Assembly (NCBI GenBank): GCA_029227175.1
Contig: JAQXZK010000193.1
Span: forward strand, 1-47,867
From: Bacteroidales bacterium
GTDB lineage: Bacteria > Bacteroidota > Bacteroidia > Bacteroidales > Bacteroidaceae
DNA length: 47,867 nucleotides
Direction of reading: 5' to 3'
This document shows positions 24,411-34,358 of this stretch, in pieces. Position numbers and translations under genes: made by a program. Under the pieces are notes generated by a model. That model was not told the DNA's origin and did not search any database. It saw nothing but the letters and a program-made list of their open reading frames with translations. How positions within the stretch are numbered: the stretch's first letter is position 1; each line of letters starts with the position of its first letter.

Positions 24411-25208
24411 TTAAAAGTCAAATCCAAGTTTGAAATCAACGCCATGTACGCTTTCGATGTTTTGATCGAATTTGTCTTGTTGCAGTTCAAAGCCAACTCC
24501 TAACCGGAGTCCTATGCCGCTGTCTCCCAGTCCAACGCGACATCCTAAGGTTGGATTGATATAGATTCCTTCGGCATGGATGAAGGAATATCCTATCTTG
24601 ACATCGATGAAGGGGGTGACGGAGCGGTTCAGGGGAGTGATGGAGAGCGCCGCGAAGACGGGCAGGACGTGGCTTGCGGCTCCGAGGGGATAGCAGTTGT
24701 AGCCTACGCCGGCACCGAGGAATACATATGGGTTGAACTGATAGCCGTGGGTGGTGGATACCTTCCATCGGTTGAGTTTGTTGTTTCCGAATCCTACGGC
24801 ATAGCCGACTTCTATCATGCCTTTGTATCCCTGATGTGGGGTGCCGTAGGCATCTTCGTTGTAGTGTGGGCGGGGCGCATTGAGGGATAGATTATTACGA
24901 TCTGAGCCGGCTTTGATGAATGGAGCCCGGCTTTTGAGTGCCCGGTAGTCTTGTCGGGATGTTCGCTGCTTGCGTGCCTTCTTGGATTCGAGTGGTTCTT
25001 TGGCCATGCGTGCCACCTGGTCATAGCGTATGATGTAGATGGTTCCTTCGGTGGTCAGCAGTTTGAATTTTTCATTAGGTGTTTGCTCTATGATGATACC
25101 GCGCAAGACTCGTCCGCCTTTGGTATGGATGACATCTTCGAAACTTTGAGCCTGGATATTGAGCGTAAGAGTGAGGGCCAAAAGTAGGAAAATGATGATT
25201 TTTCTCAT
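24411..25208 (-). CDS. Probable outer-membrane beta-barrel protein
   Basis: A 265-residue exported protein with a signal peptide (MRKIIIFLLLALTLTLNIQA). Next comes a small domain with GGRVLRGIIIEQTPNEKFKL and IYIIRYDQVARMAKE, a Bacteroidetes motif often found before barrels. A Lys/Arg-rich linker (about 76-100) leads to a C-terminal barrel-like half with alternating strands: IEVGYAVGFG, PYVFLGAGVGYNCYPLG, VTPFIDVKIGYSF and DFKLGFDF. The final Phe is typical of outer-membrane barrels. Function is not known. It is divergent from the AraC regulator with 142 bases between start codons, so it could be that regulator's target; this is inference from position only. Confidence 0.7.
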   Translation of the reverse strand: MRKIIIFLLLALTLTLNIQAQSFEDVIHTKGGRVLRGIIIEQTPNEKFKLLTTEGTIYIIRYDQVARMAKEPLESKKARKQRTSRQDYRALKSRAPFIKAGSDRNNLSLNAPRPHYNEDAYGTPHQGYKGMIEVGYAVGFGNNKLNRWKVSTTHGYQFNPYVFLGAGVGYNCYPLGAASHVLPVFAALSITPLNRSVTPFIDVKIGYSFIHAEGIYINPTLGCRVGLGDSGIGLRLGVGFELQQDKFDQNIESVHGVDFKLGFDF

Positions 25209-25281
25209 GATGGTGATTGTTTATGGTGCAAAGAAACAATCTTTTGGAGATTTCTGCAAGTCAAAATCGAATAACTTCATG

Positions 25282-25289
25282 TAACTTTG
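25282..25289 (+). promoter_or_regulatory. -7 box for the AraC-family gene
   Basis: TAACTTTG matches the -7 consensus 61 bases before the ATG at 25351. No TTTG is visible about 20 bases upstream. Confidence 0.5.
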
Positions 25290-25350
25290 TGGCAACACAA
25301 GGGCTGCCAGTGCTGTGTGGAACAGCCTCCCTGAGAAACGAAGAATTCTT

Positions 25351-26199
25351 ATGAAAAAAGAAAAAGAACTGCCCATGATTGACCTCCCAGAGGAGTGGCT
25401 CGTCGGAACGGACGTGAGCCGGGAAATTCTGAATATGTATGCCAATTATCCCGTACGTTTGAAGTGTGAGGTTTTCGCCTTATGTCGGGGTGGTGAAATC
25501 GAGGCCTCGGTCAACCTCAACCGTTTCGTGGTTCGTGCCAACAGTTTTGCAGTTCTCACACCGGGTAGCATCTTCCAGATTCATCGGGTAGAGGGCAATC
25601 TGAGGATTTACTTCTTCGGCTTCTCCGCTCACTGTATTGACGAGCGGGGCGACCACGACCTCTTGCTGTCAATGGCGTCCAACACGCAGTTGTCGCCTAT
25701 CCTGAACCTGCCTCCCGAGGGAGCTGGCATGGTTGAGAAATACTTCGACCTGCTCATTTCGGCATATGAATACTTCAGTGAGGACGTGCGCAAGCAGATG
25801 ACTTCGGACATCTATCAGAATATCCATACGGGCTTGAAACTGTATTACGAGCAGCACAATCCAAGTACGATGTCGATGAAGAAGAACGAGCAGTTGTGGA
25901 AAGAATTTTCATTCTTGGTACTGAAGAATTACAGGCTGACGCGCAATGTGGCGTGGTATGCCGAGCAGTTGGGCATTTCGCAGGCCCACCTCTGCAACTC
26001 CATCAAGCAGATGTCGGGTAGGACGTGTACCGACATCATCTCGACGCTGGTCATTATGGATGCCAAGTCGCAGTTGAAGCAGACGCGTCAGTCCATACAG
26101 GCCATTTCAGACTATCTGAACTTCTCTGACATCTCTTTCTTCGGTAAGTATTTCAAGCGTTATGTCGGCATGAGCCCGTTGGACTACCGCAATTCGTGA
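25351..26199 (+). CDS. AraC-family transcriptional regulator
   Basis: A 282-residue regulator from ATG 25351 (MKKEKELPMIDLPEEW). The N-terminal half is cupin-like: LCRGGEIEASVNLNRFVVRANSFAVLTPGSI. The C-terminal AraC HTH (about 195-282) has YAEQLGISQAHLCNSIKQMSG as the first and SIQAISDYLNFSDISFFGKYFKRYVGMSPLDYR as the second helix-turn-helix, complete to the end. The frame opens at 25315 but the ATG at 25351 fits related regulators better. It is divergent from the outer-membrane protein gene and converges on sprA. The ligand cannot be inferred. Confidence 0.9.
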   Translation: MKKEKELPMIDLPEEWLVGTDVSREILNMYANYPVRLKCEVFALCRGGEIEASVNLNRFVVRANSFAVLTPGSIFQIHRVEGNLRIYFFGFSAHCIDERGDHDLLLSMASNTQLSPILNLPPEGAGMVEKYFDLLISAYEYFSEDVRKQMTSDIYQNIHTGLKLYYEQHNPSTMSMKKNEQLWKEFSFLVLKNYRLTRNVAWYAEQLGISQAHLCNSIKQMSGRTCTDIISTLVIMDAKSQLKQTRQSIQAISDYLNFSDISFFGKYFKRYVGMSPLDYRNS

Positions 26200-26239
26200 T
26201 GTCTCTCTCTTATTTCAAATCCTATTGACCGATTTGGGT

Positions 26240-29200
26240 TTATCGCTGCAGTGAGAAGCGGAAGGTCACTCCGAAGTCATCGGTGGTGATGGGGTATGAT
26301 GCCGAGGTGACGAGCGGTGTTGTCTGTTGCCTGTCGTAATAGATTCTCATGGTGAGCAGTCTGCTTAGCTGATAGTCTATGGTCGTGGCAAACTTGATGA
26401 CTCTGTTGCCGGAGGTCGTTTGTGTGTTCCCCTCGACAACATCCCGGCAGAGTGCCAGTTGCCTGCGGAAACTGAGGTCGGCCTTGATGGTGAGGTCGTG
26501 CGACATATCATTCTTGCGCGATCTTCTCCTTGACCTTCCCGGTCGGAAATCGGCAATCTTGTATCCGGCTCCGAAGACAAAGTCTTTGGAGTGCATCTCG
26601 ACGAGTTGAAGGGCCCTCATGCTGAGGTTCAGTACGCGGGTCTTGCGTAGCTGAACGGAAGTCGTCACGCCGTTTTTCATCGACACGTCCAGTCCGATCA
26701 GCGGCGAGAACTGCTCGTTGATGGAGACCATGCCGATGTCTAAGGCCGAGGATGGCCTGGGTTGTCCGGTCTGTACGTCTTCGATGAAGCCGAGGTCACC
26801 CATATAGGTGTGGTAGGTCTGATAACTTTCGTAACTCCCTATGCTATATGTACTCTTGTAGGCATGGGTGAGCGTGATGCTGTTGAAGTGTTCTCTTATC
26901 CAGGGTAGCCGACTCAGTCCGGTGTAGGTGAGCCTCCACCCCGGAATCATCTTCCAGATGCTGGGAATGATGTCGGTTACGCTGTTCTTGTGCGCATCCC
27001 GACCGCTGTAGGCCGATAGCAGAGCAGGAATCATTACCTCTGCGCTATAGGGATTGACATCACCCAGCGTCGGGTTGTAGGGTTTTCCTGCCAGCGAGGT
27101 CCCAGCGGGATAGGTTGCTCCTGCATATTGTTCCTCGAGGTTGTTTCTGACGAGCGGTATGTTCTCTCTGAATCGTTCAAAGGCGGCAGAGTGGTAGTTG
27201 TTTGAGGCCGTTGGGTTCTCGAATGAGGAGGCGAGAGAGAGGATGCTTGTCGAGAAATTGCCTCGTGAGGCGGGTTCGCCCTTGTGTCCTACGTAGAGTT
27301 GGAAGGTATGACTGCGGTTCCAGGTGCGCTGGGCTGCTAATTCAATCTTCATGTCGCGCAGGGGTTCCAGGTTGATGCGCAGTTGGAAGTCTTCCTGCAG
27401 GTTGGACGATGCCTCTATGGAGAGTGAGTCGTTGTCTGTGATAACCCATCCGTTGTCAATGGCTTCTTGGATGTAGCTCTCGCCATTCAGTCCGAATGCG
27501 AAGGACAGCCCGGGAGCCAGTCTGCTGCCCATGCGTCTCTGTCCGAAGATGTCGCCAATCAAGGGGCGGAATCCTGGGATGGTCATGGCACAGCTGTTTC
27601 GATAAATGAGATTGATGTTGCGCACACTCATGGCAGCCCGTGCGACATACTGCAAGACGTTGTCCGCACGTTCTTTCCAGCGTTGCTTCCCAGTGGGAGT
27701 AGCCTGTGTGAGGGTGTCTTTCACCGCCCTGCCTCTGCCTGCCAGTTCTTTGAGTGCGTCTAGGGTAGAGAGCGCCTTTTGCTGTTCCTTCTGCTGCTTT
27801 CCTCCTCCCCCTTGTCTGAAGCGTTGATTCACGGCTTTCAGCCACTTTGACTTGTTGTAGAGTCGTTCCAGGTCCATGCGTCCGTTCAGGTCTATGAGTC
27901 GTTGGTTGCTGATGGTATTGCCGGTATAAGTTCCGTCGTTGAGGTCGAATCCGCGGTCCCAGTTATAACTTGATGCAAAGCGCGTGTCGGCTGTCAACCA
28001 GTCGGTTGCGGGTGTCCCTTCTAGTGGAAGGGTGTAGCCCACGTTGAATGTCTGCTGGTAGTCCAGCGGTGTACCTAAGGAGAGCAGGCTATGTTTGACA
28101 GAGTCTTTCCAGGCGGTATATTCGTCGGGGTATAGGTTCTTGTTTACAACGCCGTAGGGTTCCTCTATCTGCGCTTGTGTGGCCGATGTGTAGTTCACCT
28201 GCAGTTTGTCGGTGAGCCTCCAGTTGAACGAGAAGTTGCGATTCCAGAGGAACTGTTGGGAGATGCTGAGGCCCGATTCCTGGGATGACATGTTCCCCAG
28301 TTGTTCGTTCATGGTTCCCTCGACGTCGCGGAGTTGCATCTCGTAGTAGTGTCGGGAGATGTCGCTGTTGAAGGAGACGGACTGCGGGAGCAGATTTAGG
28401 TTGAACTCGCGGATAAACCGCAGCCATGCTGACCGGCTGTTGACCACCTTCTTGAAGGGTTCCCAGGATTTGATGTCGGGTGCATAGGTGTAGCTGATGG
28501 CTCCTTTCCAGTTCAGATCGTTTTCGTAGGCGGTAGTCGGGTCTTGATTCTTGCTGTGCGAGTTGGCATAGCTGAAGCTGAAGTTGGCAGGGTCGTAGGG
28601 CATGGGGTTCTTGCTCCTGATGTCAAAGCGCAGGTTGCTGATGCTGAAGTTGCGCGTTGTCGATGTCTCGCGGGTCTGGGTGAGCAGAGAGTCCTTGGCC
28701 TGTGTGTCGGTCAGCATCTCCAGCGCGTCGTCCAGTGGCATGTCGTTGTCGAATGGATTATAATAAGGTGTCTTCCGCTCCTTGGAGAACGAGTAGTAGA
28801 TAGGTGCCGATAGCTTGAGCTTCTTGGGCAGGAGTCGGCCAGCGTCTATATTGGTCGAGGTGGCATATTGCAGGTGGTCGTCGGTAGTCTTGTTGAAAGT
28901 CCCGTCTTCAAGTCCGCCGAATCCTTTGGTCGCATAATAGCCTTGGAGGTTAATGCTGCCCAGGTCGCTCAGTTGGACGTTCAGGTGTCCTTTCAGGGCC
29001 CATCCGCCGCTGTGGTTGAAGTCGGCGAGACGCATCTCGTCCACCCACACCTCTGCGTCGCGTGCGCCGTCTCCCGTCATGTTCCTCACTCCTATCATGA
29101 TGGTCCTCACTTCGCCCAGCGTGGGGTTGCCGATGATTCTCAGCAGTCGTTCGGGATGTTTGTTGTCAGTCTCAGTGTAGAGACTTGTATAGGTGATGCC

Positions 29201-32200
29201 TGAGCCTTGCGTGTTCTTCAGTCGGTTACGGTTGCGTTTCAGGGTGGTGAAGGCTTCCAGTGAGAGATCGATTTCGTTTTCCTTAGGCCACACGCTCTGC
29301 TGTCCTGTGCTTCCGGTGTATGTACCGTGTGGGGTCGTTCTCAGCGGTACTTCATATTCGTAGTAGTTGGAGCGATAGTCCGATCCCAGTCGGATGAACA
29401 GACTGATTTCCTCGTCTTGAATCTCGTTACTCAGGTCGGTCAGTGCCTCGGCGTGGACGAACATCTTCAGGGTGCCGTATTCCCTTAGGTTTAGGTTGGT
29501 ATTCTTGTAGATAGCCTTGGCATCGCCCGGAAGCAGGTTTTCCACCTTCATGCTGACGGACTGCTCGTCCTGTTGCCTGAGTTGAGGCTGTGAGGTGTCC
29601 ACAACTCGGCTGATACCTGGAGGCAGCAGGTAGTTCACCGGGGTGCGGTTGGCGTTCTCCTCTATGCCTACCGTCGACACGTTGAAGGTGGCGGCCGAGG
29701 TAGTATAGGTGTCTCGTTTCGGGTTGTAGATGGCGTCGTTGTAGGTGCGCCACTCTCCGCGTGTCAGTTCCAAGGTGGCGAAGCGTAGAGTGATGTCTTT
29801 CGCGAATCCTGTTAGGAAGATTCTCATGAACCGGATGGACTTGAAGTCCTTGATGTTTCCGATGGCTTTCCCATTGCGCACGGGCACCTTGAACTGATAC
29901 CAGGTCACCTCCTCGTTGCGTCCGTTGCGTAGGGTGACCGAGGCCTTGCGGCTGTCGGTGATAAAGTTCCTGCCCACAACGAAGTCTGCGGGGCGGATGC
30001 TGATGCGGTATTGGTAGTACTTTTCCGTTTCGTTCATCGTGTAGTCCAGGTTCACATCTTCCGCATCGGGTGTGGTCTTGGCGGCAGTGTTGTATTTCTC
30101 GCCTGAGTCTTCGGGAGTCCTGCTGTTGCCTTCGGGGTTGTTGAAATACTTGTAGCGTTCGATGATGCCTTTCTCTTCAGCGTCATAGTCGCTGCCGCGG
30201 AAGTAGTGATAGTTGTCGCCGGCGGGGTCGGCGGCGAAATCTTTGTAGGCTTGGGACGACACGATGCCTTGTACGACCTGCAGGTAGTTGGCATAGGTGC
30301 CGAAGCGGCTCTCCTCGTCGTTTGGCAGTCCGTCCAGTCCCACGTCCTGGTTTCTGCGTGAGCGTGTGTCGCTGTCGAAGGCGTAGGTGATGCTTCGTTC
30401 GCGTGAGACTCGTCCCCACACCGTCTCGTCTGTCTGTGTCGTGTCTCCGTCGGGAGACAGTCCGTTTTCAAACGACTTCCTGCCGTCTTTCAGTATGTCT
30501 TCCGAGAGGTCGCCCAGGTTGATATACAGGTCTCCGCCCTTGGCTGTACTGTTTCCTGCTCCCACGTTGTTCCCGGCATCGTCGTAGATGAAAGGGTCGA
30601 GCATCCAGAAGGTGATGTACTCGATGTTGGATGCCTCGAAGTCACTGGTGTCCAGTCGTCTCATCATGCCTCCCCATCGGCTTTCTGGATAGAGCAGGGT
30701 TCCGTCGCTGTTGAGGCGGGTGTCCAGATTGTACGGCCCTCTCTCCTTCGGGTAGTAGGTGAGGTTCAGGACGTTCATGGCCGCCGTCTCTTGGTAGTCG
30801 GTCTCCCGGTTGGGGAATATCTCCTGTTCATAGATCTCGCGCACGTAGTGGTTGGACTGCTGGTTGAGGTCGGCCTTCAGGTGGGCCGGAGTGAGGGAAC
30901 TGTTGCGTCGTGTCAGAAGGGCGTCGATGTGATACCAGGACAGCAGGGCCCTGTTCTTGCCGTAGGCGATGTCGTTGCTCTTGGAGGCTTCCGGGAACAG
31001 GGAGTTGACCTCGTTGCTGTAAGGTGTGGAGGCCAGCATCCAGTAGGAGGGTGTGCGCAGGTCTATTATGCTCTGGCTGTTGTCAAAGTCGTCGATGTAG
31101 GAGGCTTTCTCCTGCATACCCTGGCCGTAGGAGGTGACCAGCTTGGCAAACTCGACATTCAGGTTGATGGCTGAGGGGGCTGAACACTCTGTGAACGGCA
31201 GCCGGTTTATCAGATGGGTGAGCCATTGGCTTTGTGTCTTCCAACCGATGTTAAGTCCCCACAGCGTGTTGCTCAGCGGTTCTTCGTACAGGTTGACCTT
31301 GCTTGTCGTGGAGTGTTCAGTGAGTCTCATCAGGGTGGCTCCCAGTCGGAATGTCCGGCTGAGGTCGTAGCTCATGTTCAGTCCTAACATGGTCTTTCGT
31401 TCCAGACTGAAGTCATCGTTGCCTTCCAATTCGACGCTGACAGGTGTGCCTGCATCGGTGATGCTGGTGTTGATGATGGTAACGATGCCTGAGGCATAGT
31501 CGACGATGTAGTCCTGGTTCTCGGTCAGTTCCATGCCTCCCGCCGTGACGTGCAGCGATCCCGGTGTGATGCTGGTACCTACCTCAATTTCGTTTACACC
31601 GGAGGCGGAGTATGTTCCCTCGAGGTGAAACTTGTCCCGTTCGGCCATTTGCTTGGCAACTGTCTGTGTAGAGTCGTAGAGTGCTTCGAAGACATACTTG
31701 TCGGCAATGGCATCGTTGCCAATCTGCTTGCTGAGATCACGTCCGAAGGGCTCGGTCGAGGGCAGGAAGATGCGTCCGTCCTGTGCTTGAATGGTATATC
31801 CATCGACAAAATCGAAAGCACCGTCGGGGAATGGCTTGTCGAGCGCGTTGATTCTGTCCAGCCCCAACACGCGGATCAGGGGGACGGAGGCGATGCGTCC
31901 CTCCGTCAGGTATTTCAGGCCGATGCTGGTCGAGTCGTTGCGGTAAGTGATGTGCAGTTGGAACTTGTCCTTCTGTATGGAGCTTGCGTTTAGAGTGTAG
32001 ACGTTCTTCATCATGAGCGGCCAAACGATGGTGTTGGGACTTGATTGTGATGACTTGAGCAGTTTTACGTAGAGTGCCTGACTCGATTCCTTGATGTCGC
32101 TCGAGAACTCGCCAACCTGGTAGTTGTTTCCCTTGTAGGTGTATTCGTAGGCCACGGCCAGGATTTCGTCACTCTGCAGGGTGGTCTTCAGGGATATGTA

Positions 32201-33433
32201 GCCCAGTTTCGTGTTGAGGGTGTATTCGTCGCTTTGCAGGAGTCGGGCCGACTCCAGTTTCTCGTATTCGTTGCCTCCCTCCATGCCTATGCCGTTGAGT
32301 GTACCGGCTATCTCGGCGATGTTCCGGCAGGCGTTGTATTGTGTCTGGAAGGTACTGTACAGTGCGTTGGCGCTGTTGGAGGGGTAGTCTGTCCCGTGTC
32401 CCCATCGTTCGTTGCCTACGTGTACGCCTTCGGCTATGTCGGCAAAGGCCAGGATGCAGCGTGCGTTATCATAGTCGCTTTTGCGATTGGTTATCCATAC
32501 CTCGATGCGCTTGATTTCCACGCCCGAGGTGATGTTGGGCAGTTGTCTCAGGTTCTTCTCGTAGTTGTCCCGGAAGAAATGGGCCAGGAAGAAGTGACGG
32601 TCGGCCTCGTAGTCAGAGGCTTGTATGTCGAAGGTTCTGGTCTGCACACCTCTCCTGCTGCTGACGGTCTTTTTCTTGCCTTGCTGCTGGCTGATGACCG
32701 TCTGCAGGTTCAGTCGGACGAACTGCAGGTCGGTACGTATACCGAAAAGGGCTGACGAGCCTCTGATTAGGGAGTTCTCGGAGGTGATGGACACGTTGCC
32801 GGCCTCGACCAACTTGATGATGTCGTCTTCGTCTCCCTCGTATTTGATTTTTAGGTTCTTGCTGTCAAAGTCGAAGGTGGCGTTGGTGTTGTAGTTGAGG
32901 TTGAAGTCGAGTTTGCTGCCCACTTGTGCCCGGATATTAGCGTCTACTTCCTCCTCAAAGTCTACGCCCCATGTGTTTTTCTGGTTCTCGGGCAGTGTGG
33001 GGTTGTCTACCTTTGTGTGCGTGAAGCCTACCTGTAACTCGGCACTGCCCTGCATCCTCAGCTTGATACCTCCCGGTCCGAAGACTCTATCGGCGGCCTT
33101 CGGACTGTATTGGCGGTTCATGAACGGGAAGGGCTGTTTGTTGTCTTTGTGCTTGAACTCGTCGCGGTAGCGTTGCCGGTAATAGGCTTGGTTTGACTGT
33201 CTGGCAGTCCATGCCAGATACTCTGCGGCTGTCAGCATGCGGGGGAGTTCGATATCAACGCCTCCCAATCGCTTGTGCACGAAGTAACAGCCCTTCTGGG
33301 CGTCATATTCAATCGTGGTCTCTACGGCTGTTGCAGGCTGCACGTCTGTCTGGGCCGAGAGCGGGGAAAGCGGAATCCCTCCAATCAGTCCGATGAGCAG
33401 AATGATGCGCAGTATCGGCAGACGCATAACCAT
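26240..33433 (-). CDS. sprA: T9SS outer-membrane translocon SprA/Sov
   Basis: The giant beta-barrel through which the type 9 secretion system exports proteins (SprA in Flavobacterium, Sov in Porphyromonas). The 2397-residue length, the signal peptide (LRIILLIGLIGGIPLSPLSAQ region), and a repeated N-terminal module fit the family. That module has YSPKAADRVFGPGGIKLRMQGSAELQVGFTH and, later, EVWVDEMRLADFNHSGGWA. The C-terminus alternates short strands to FRFSLQR. A Gln/Gly/Lys-rich loop (GGGGKQQKEQQKALS) lies near residue 1875. The coding frame is unbroken. It lies 31 bases after ruvA on the same strand. No T9SS cargo C-terminal domain was recognised on other proteins of this window. Confidence 0.93.
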   Translation of the reverse strand: MVMRLPILRIILLIGLIGGIPLSPLSAQTDVQPATAVETTIEYDAQKGCYFVHKRLGGVDIELPRMLTAAEYLAWTARQSNQAYYRQRYRDEFKHKDNKQPFPFMNRQYSPKAADRVFGPGGIKLRMQGSAELQVGFTHTKVDNPTLPENQKNTWGVDFEEEVDANIRAQVGSKLDFNLNYNTNATFDFDSKNLKIKYEGDEDDIIKLVEAGNVSITSENSLIRGSSALFGIRTDLQFVRLNLQTVISQQQGKKKTVSSRRGVQTRTFDIQASDYEADRHFFLAHFFRDNYEKNLRQLPNITSGVEIKRIEVWITNRKSDYDNARCILAFADIAEGVHVGNERWGHGTDYPSNSANALYSTFQTQYNACRNIAEIAGTLNGIGMEGGNEYEKLESARLLQSDEYTLNTKLGYISLKTTLQSDEILAVAYEYTYKGNNYQVGEFSSDIKESSQALYVKLLKSSQSSPNTIVWPLMMKNVYTLNASSIQKDKFQLHITYRNDSTSIGLKYLTEGRIASVPLIRVLGLDRINALDKPFPDGAFDFVDGYTIQAQDGRIFLPSTEPFGRDLSKQIGNDAIADKYVFEALYDSTQTVAKQMAERDKFHLEGTYSASGVNEIEVGTSITPGSLHVTAGGMELTENQDYIVDYASGIVTIINTSITDAGTPVSVELEGNDDFSLERKTMLGLNMSYDLSRTFRLGATLMRLTEHSTTSKVNLYEEPLSNTLWGLNIGWKTQSQWLTHLINRLPFTECSAPSAINLNVEFAKLVTSYGQGMQEKASYIDDFDNSQSIIDLRTPSYWMLASTPYSNEVNSLFPEASKSNDIAYGKNRALLSWYHIDALLTRRNSSLTPAHLKADLNQQSNHYVREIYEQEIFPNRETDYQETAAMNVLNLTYYPKERGPYNLDTRLNSDGTLLYPESRWGGMMRRLDTSDFEASNIEYITFWMLDPFIYDDAGNNVGAGNSTAKGGDLYINLGDLSEDILKDGRKSFENGLSPDGDTTQTDETVWGRVSRERSITYAFDSDTRSRRNQDVGLDGLPNDEESRFGTYANYLQVVQGIVSSQAYKDFAADPAGDNYHYFRGSDYDAEEKGIIERYKYFNNPEGNSRTPEDSGEKYNTAAKTTPDAEDVNLDYTMNETEKYYQYRISIRPADFVVGRNFITDSRKASVTLRNGRNEEVTWYQFKVPVRNGKAIGNIKDFKSIRFMRIFLTGFAKDITLRFATLELTRGEWRTYNDAIYNPKRDTYTTSAATFNVSTVGIEENANRTPVNYLLPPGISRVVDTSQPQLRQQDEQSVSMKVENLLPGDAKAIYKNTNLNLREYGTLKMFVHAEALTDLSNEIQDEEISLFIRLGSDYRSNYYEYEVPLRTTPHGTYTGSTGQQSVWPKENEIDLSLEAFTTLKRNRNRLKNTQGSGITYTSLYTETDNKHPERLLRIIGNPTLGEVRTIMIGVRNMTGDGARDAEVWVDEMRLADFNHSGGWALKGHLNVQLSDLGSINLQGYYATKGFGGLEDGTFNKTTDDHLQYATSTNIDAGRLLPKKLKLSAPIYYSFSKERKTPYYNPFDNDMPLDDALEMLTDTQAKDSLLTQTRETSTTRNFSISNLRFDIRSKNPMPYDPANFSFSYANSHSKNQDPTTAYENDLNWKGAISYTYAPDIKSWEPFKKVVNSRSAWLRFIREFNLNLLPQSVSFNSDISRHYYEMQLRDVEGTMNEQLGNMSSQESGLSISQQFLWNRNFSFNWRLTDKLQVNYTSATQAQIEEPYGVVNKNLYPDEYTAWKDSVKHSLLSLGTPLDYQQTFNVGYTLPLEGTPATDWLTADTRFASSYNWDRGFDLNDGTYTGNTISNQRLIDLNGRMDLERLYNKSKWLKAVNQRFRQGGGGKQQKEQQKALSTLDALKELAGRGRAVKDTLTQATPTGKQRWKERADNVLQYVARAAMSVRNINLIYRNSCAMTIPGFRPLIGDIFGQRRMGSRLAPGLSFAFGLNGESYIQEAIDNGWVITDNDSLSIEASSNLQEDFQLRINLEPLRDMKIELAAQRTWNRSHTFQLYVGHKGEPASRGNFSTSILSLASSFENPTASNNYHSAAFERFRENIPLVRNNLEEQYAGATYPAGTSLAGKPYNPTLGDVNPYSAEVMIPALLSAYSGRDAHKNSVTDIIPSIWKMIPGWRLTYTGLSRLPWIREHFNSITLTHAYKSTYSIGSYESYQTYHTYMGDLGFIEDVQTGQPRPSSALDIGMVSINEQFSPLIGLDVSMKNGVTTSVQLRKTRVLNLSMRALQLVEMHSKDFVFGAGYKIADFRPGRSRRRSRKNDMSHDLTIKADLSFRRQLALCRDVVEGNTQTTSGNRVIKFATTIDYQLSRLLTMRIYYDRQQTTPLVTSASYPITTDDFGVTFRFSLQR

Positions 33434-33464
33434 GTCTGAACAGCCAGTTGGTTATGGCCGTTTG

Positions 33465-34061
33465 TTAGAGTCGTTTGAGCGACAGTTTGATGACGTGCTC
33501 TACCGTTGCCTGCGGTTCTTCCTTCAGGATGGCTGTCACCACCTTCTGGGATGCCGCGGCCGGGAATCCGAGCATGGTCAGTGCGGCCACGGCTTCTTCG
33601 TGCACTTCGCTGTTGCCTGATGGCAATCCTGCGGTCATGCCGATTCCGGTCTCTCCGGTCGTTGTCTTAAGTTTGTCTTTCAGGTCCACGATGATGCGTT
33701 GCGCGGTTTTTACGCCGATGCCCTTCACCTGTTTCAGGATGGACACATTCTCGGTGGTGATTACCTGTACGAGTTCGCCAGGTGAGAGCGAGGAGAGGAT
33801 GACGCGAGCCGTGCCTGAGCCGACACCGCTCACAGTGATGAGCTGAAGGAAGAGTTCGCGTTCCTCCTTGGTGGCAAATCCGTAGAGCACATGTGCGTCT
33901 TCACGGATGGCCTCGTAGATGTAGAGCTTGCACGTTTTCTTGCCCTGGATGGCGGTGTAGGTGTTCAGTGACACGTTGGCCGCATAACCCACGCCCTGAC
34001 AGTCGATAACTGCTTGGGTGGGAGTCAGTTCTGCTATTTCACCTTTGATGTATTCTATCAT
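33465..34061 (-). CDS. ruvA: Holliday junction branch-migration protein RuvA
   Basis: Tetrameric DNA-junction binding subunit of the RuvABC resolvasome. The 198-residue product opens [19 protein letters not shown], the RuvA OB-fold. It has the tandem helix-hairpin-helix repeats [16 protein letters not shown] and [22 protein letters not shown], and a C-terminal UBA-like domain III ([23 protein letters not shown]). Length is typical. sprA follows 31 bases downstream and is likely cotranscribed; a leader of about 137 bases with a strong hairpin lies upstream. Confidence 0.96.
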   Translation of the reverse strand: MIEYIKGEIAELTPTQAVIDCQGVGYAANVSLNTYTAIQGKKTCKLYIYEAIREDAHVLYGFATKEERELFLQLITVSGVGSGTARVILSSLSPGELVQVITTENVSILKQVKGIGVKTAQRIIVDLKDKLKTTTGETGIGMTAGLPSGNSEVHEEAVAALTMLGFPAAASQKVVTAILKEEPQATVEHVIKLSLKRL

Positions 34062-34083
34062 GATGTGTGTGGTTGGGTTGGTT

Positions 34084-34118
34084 ACGTATCTGCGCCCGTC
34101 GGCGGGTGCCTGATACGT
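34084..34118. promoter_or_regulatory. Strong hairpin in the ruvA-sprA 5' leader
   Basis: ACGTATC (34084-34090) pairs with GATACGT (34112-34118). Inside, GC-CCCG and CGGG-GC pair with only a few unpaired bases, closing on a TCGG loop. It stands between the -7 box at 34199 and the ruvA ATG at 34061, so it would be in the 5' leader of the ruvA-sprA transcript. No U-run follows on that strand; the plus strand has AT-rich sequence after it. A regulatory role is inference. Confidence 0.55.
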
Positions 34119-34198
34119 GATTATATATACATATTATATTAACGGCTTTCCCTTCGGTTTATTGTCTTTGCCGGCAGGAGAAGTTTGCTCCGTCTGTG

Positions 34199-34206
34199 CA
34201 AATATA
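34199..34206 (-). promoter_or_regulatory. -7 box for ruvA-sprA
   Basis: The minus strand reads TATATTTG, a full TAnnTTTG match, 138 bases before the ruvA start codon. No TTTG is seen at -33. Confidence 0.5.
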
Positions 34207-34233
34207 GTGCAAAAATCTCTCTGCCCGCTTTTT

Positions 34234-34358
34234 CATAACAATCAATCAAGCTTGTTGTTTCTGCTTTCGATTTGCACTATCTTTTGATAAGACAGGCTGC
34301 ATCTCAGCATAACAATCAATCAAGCTTGTTGTTTCTGCTTTCGATTTGCACTATCTTT
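34234..34358 (+). repeat. Exact 51-bp direct repeat upstream of the glycosyltransferase
   Basis: 34234-34284 and 34308-34358 are identical over 51 bases (starting CATAACAATCAATCAAGCTT and ending CACTATCTTT), with a 23-base spacer. The copy ends within a -7 box: the second copy is followed by G (TATCTTTG), the first by TG, which shifts the box by one base. A recent duplication is likely as no base has changed. Confidence 0.95.

Noticed and set aside
26240..33433. Many plus-strand ORFs of 70-170 codons inside sprA
   Set aside because: GC-rich antisense shadows of a single unbroken 2397-codon frame.
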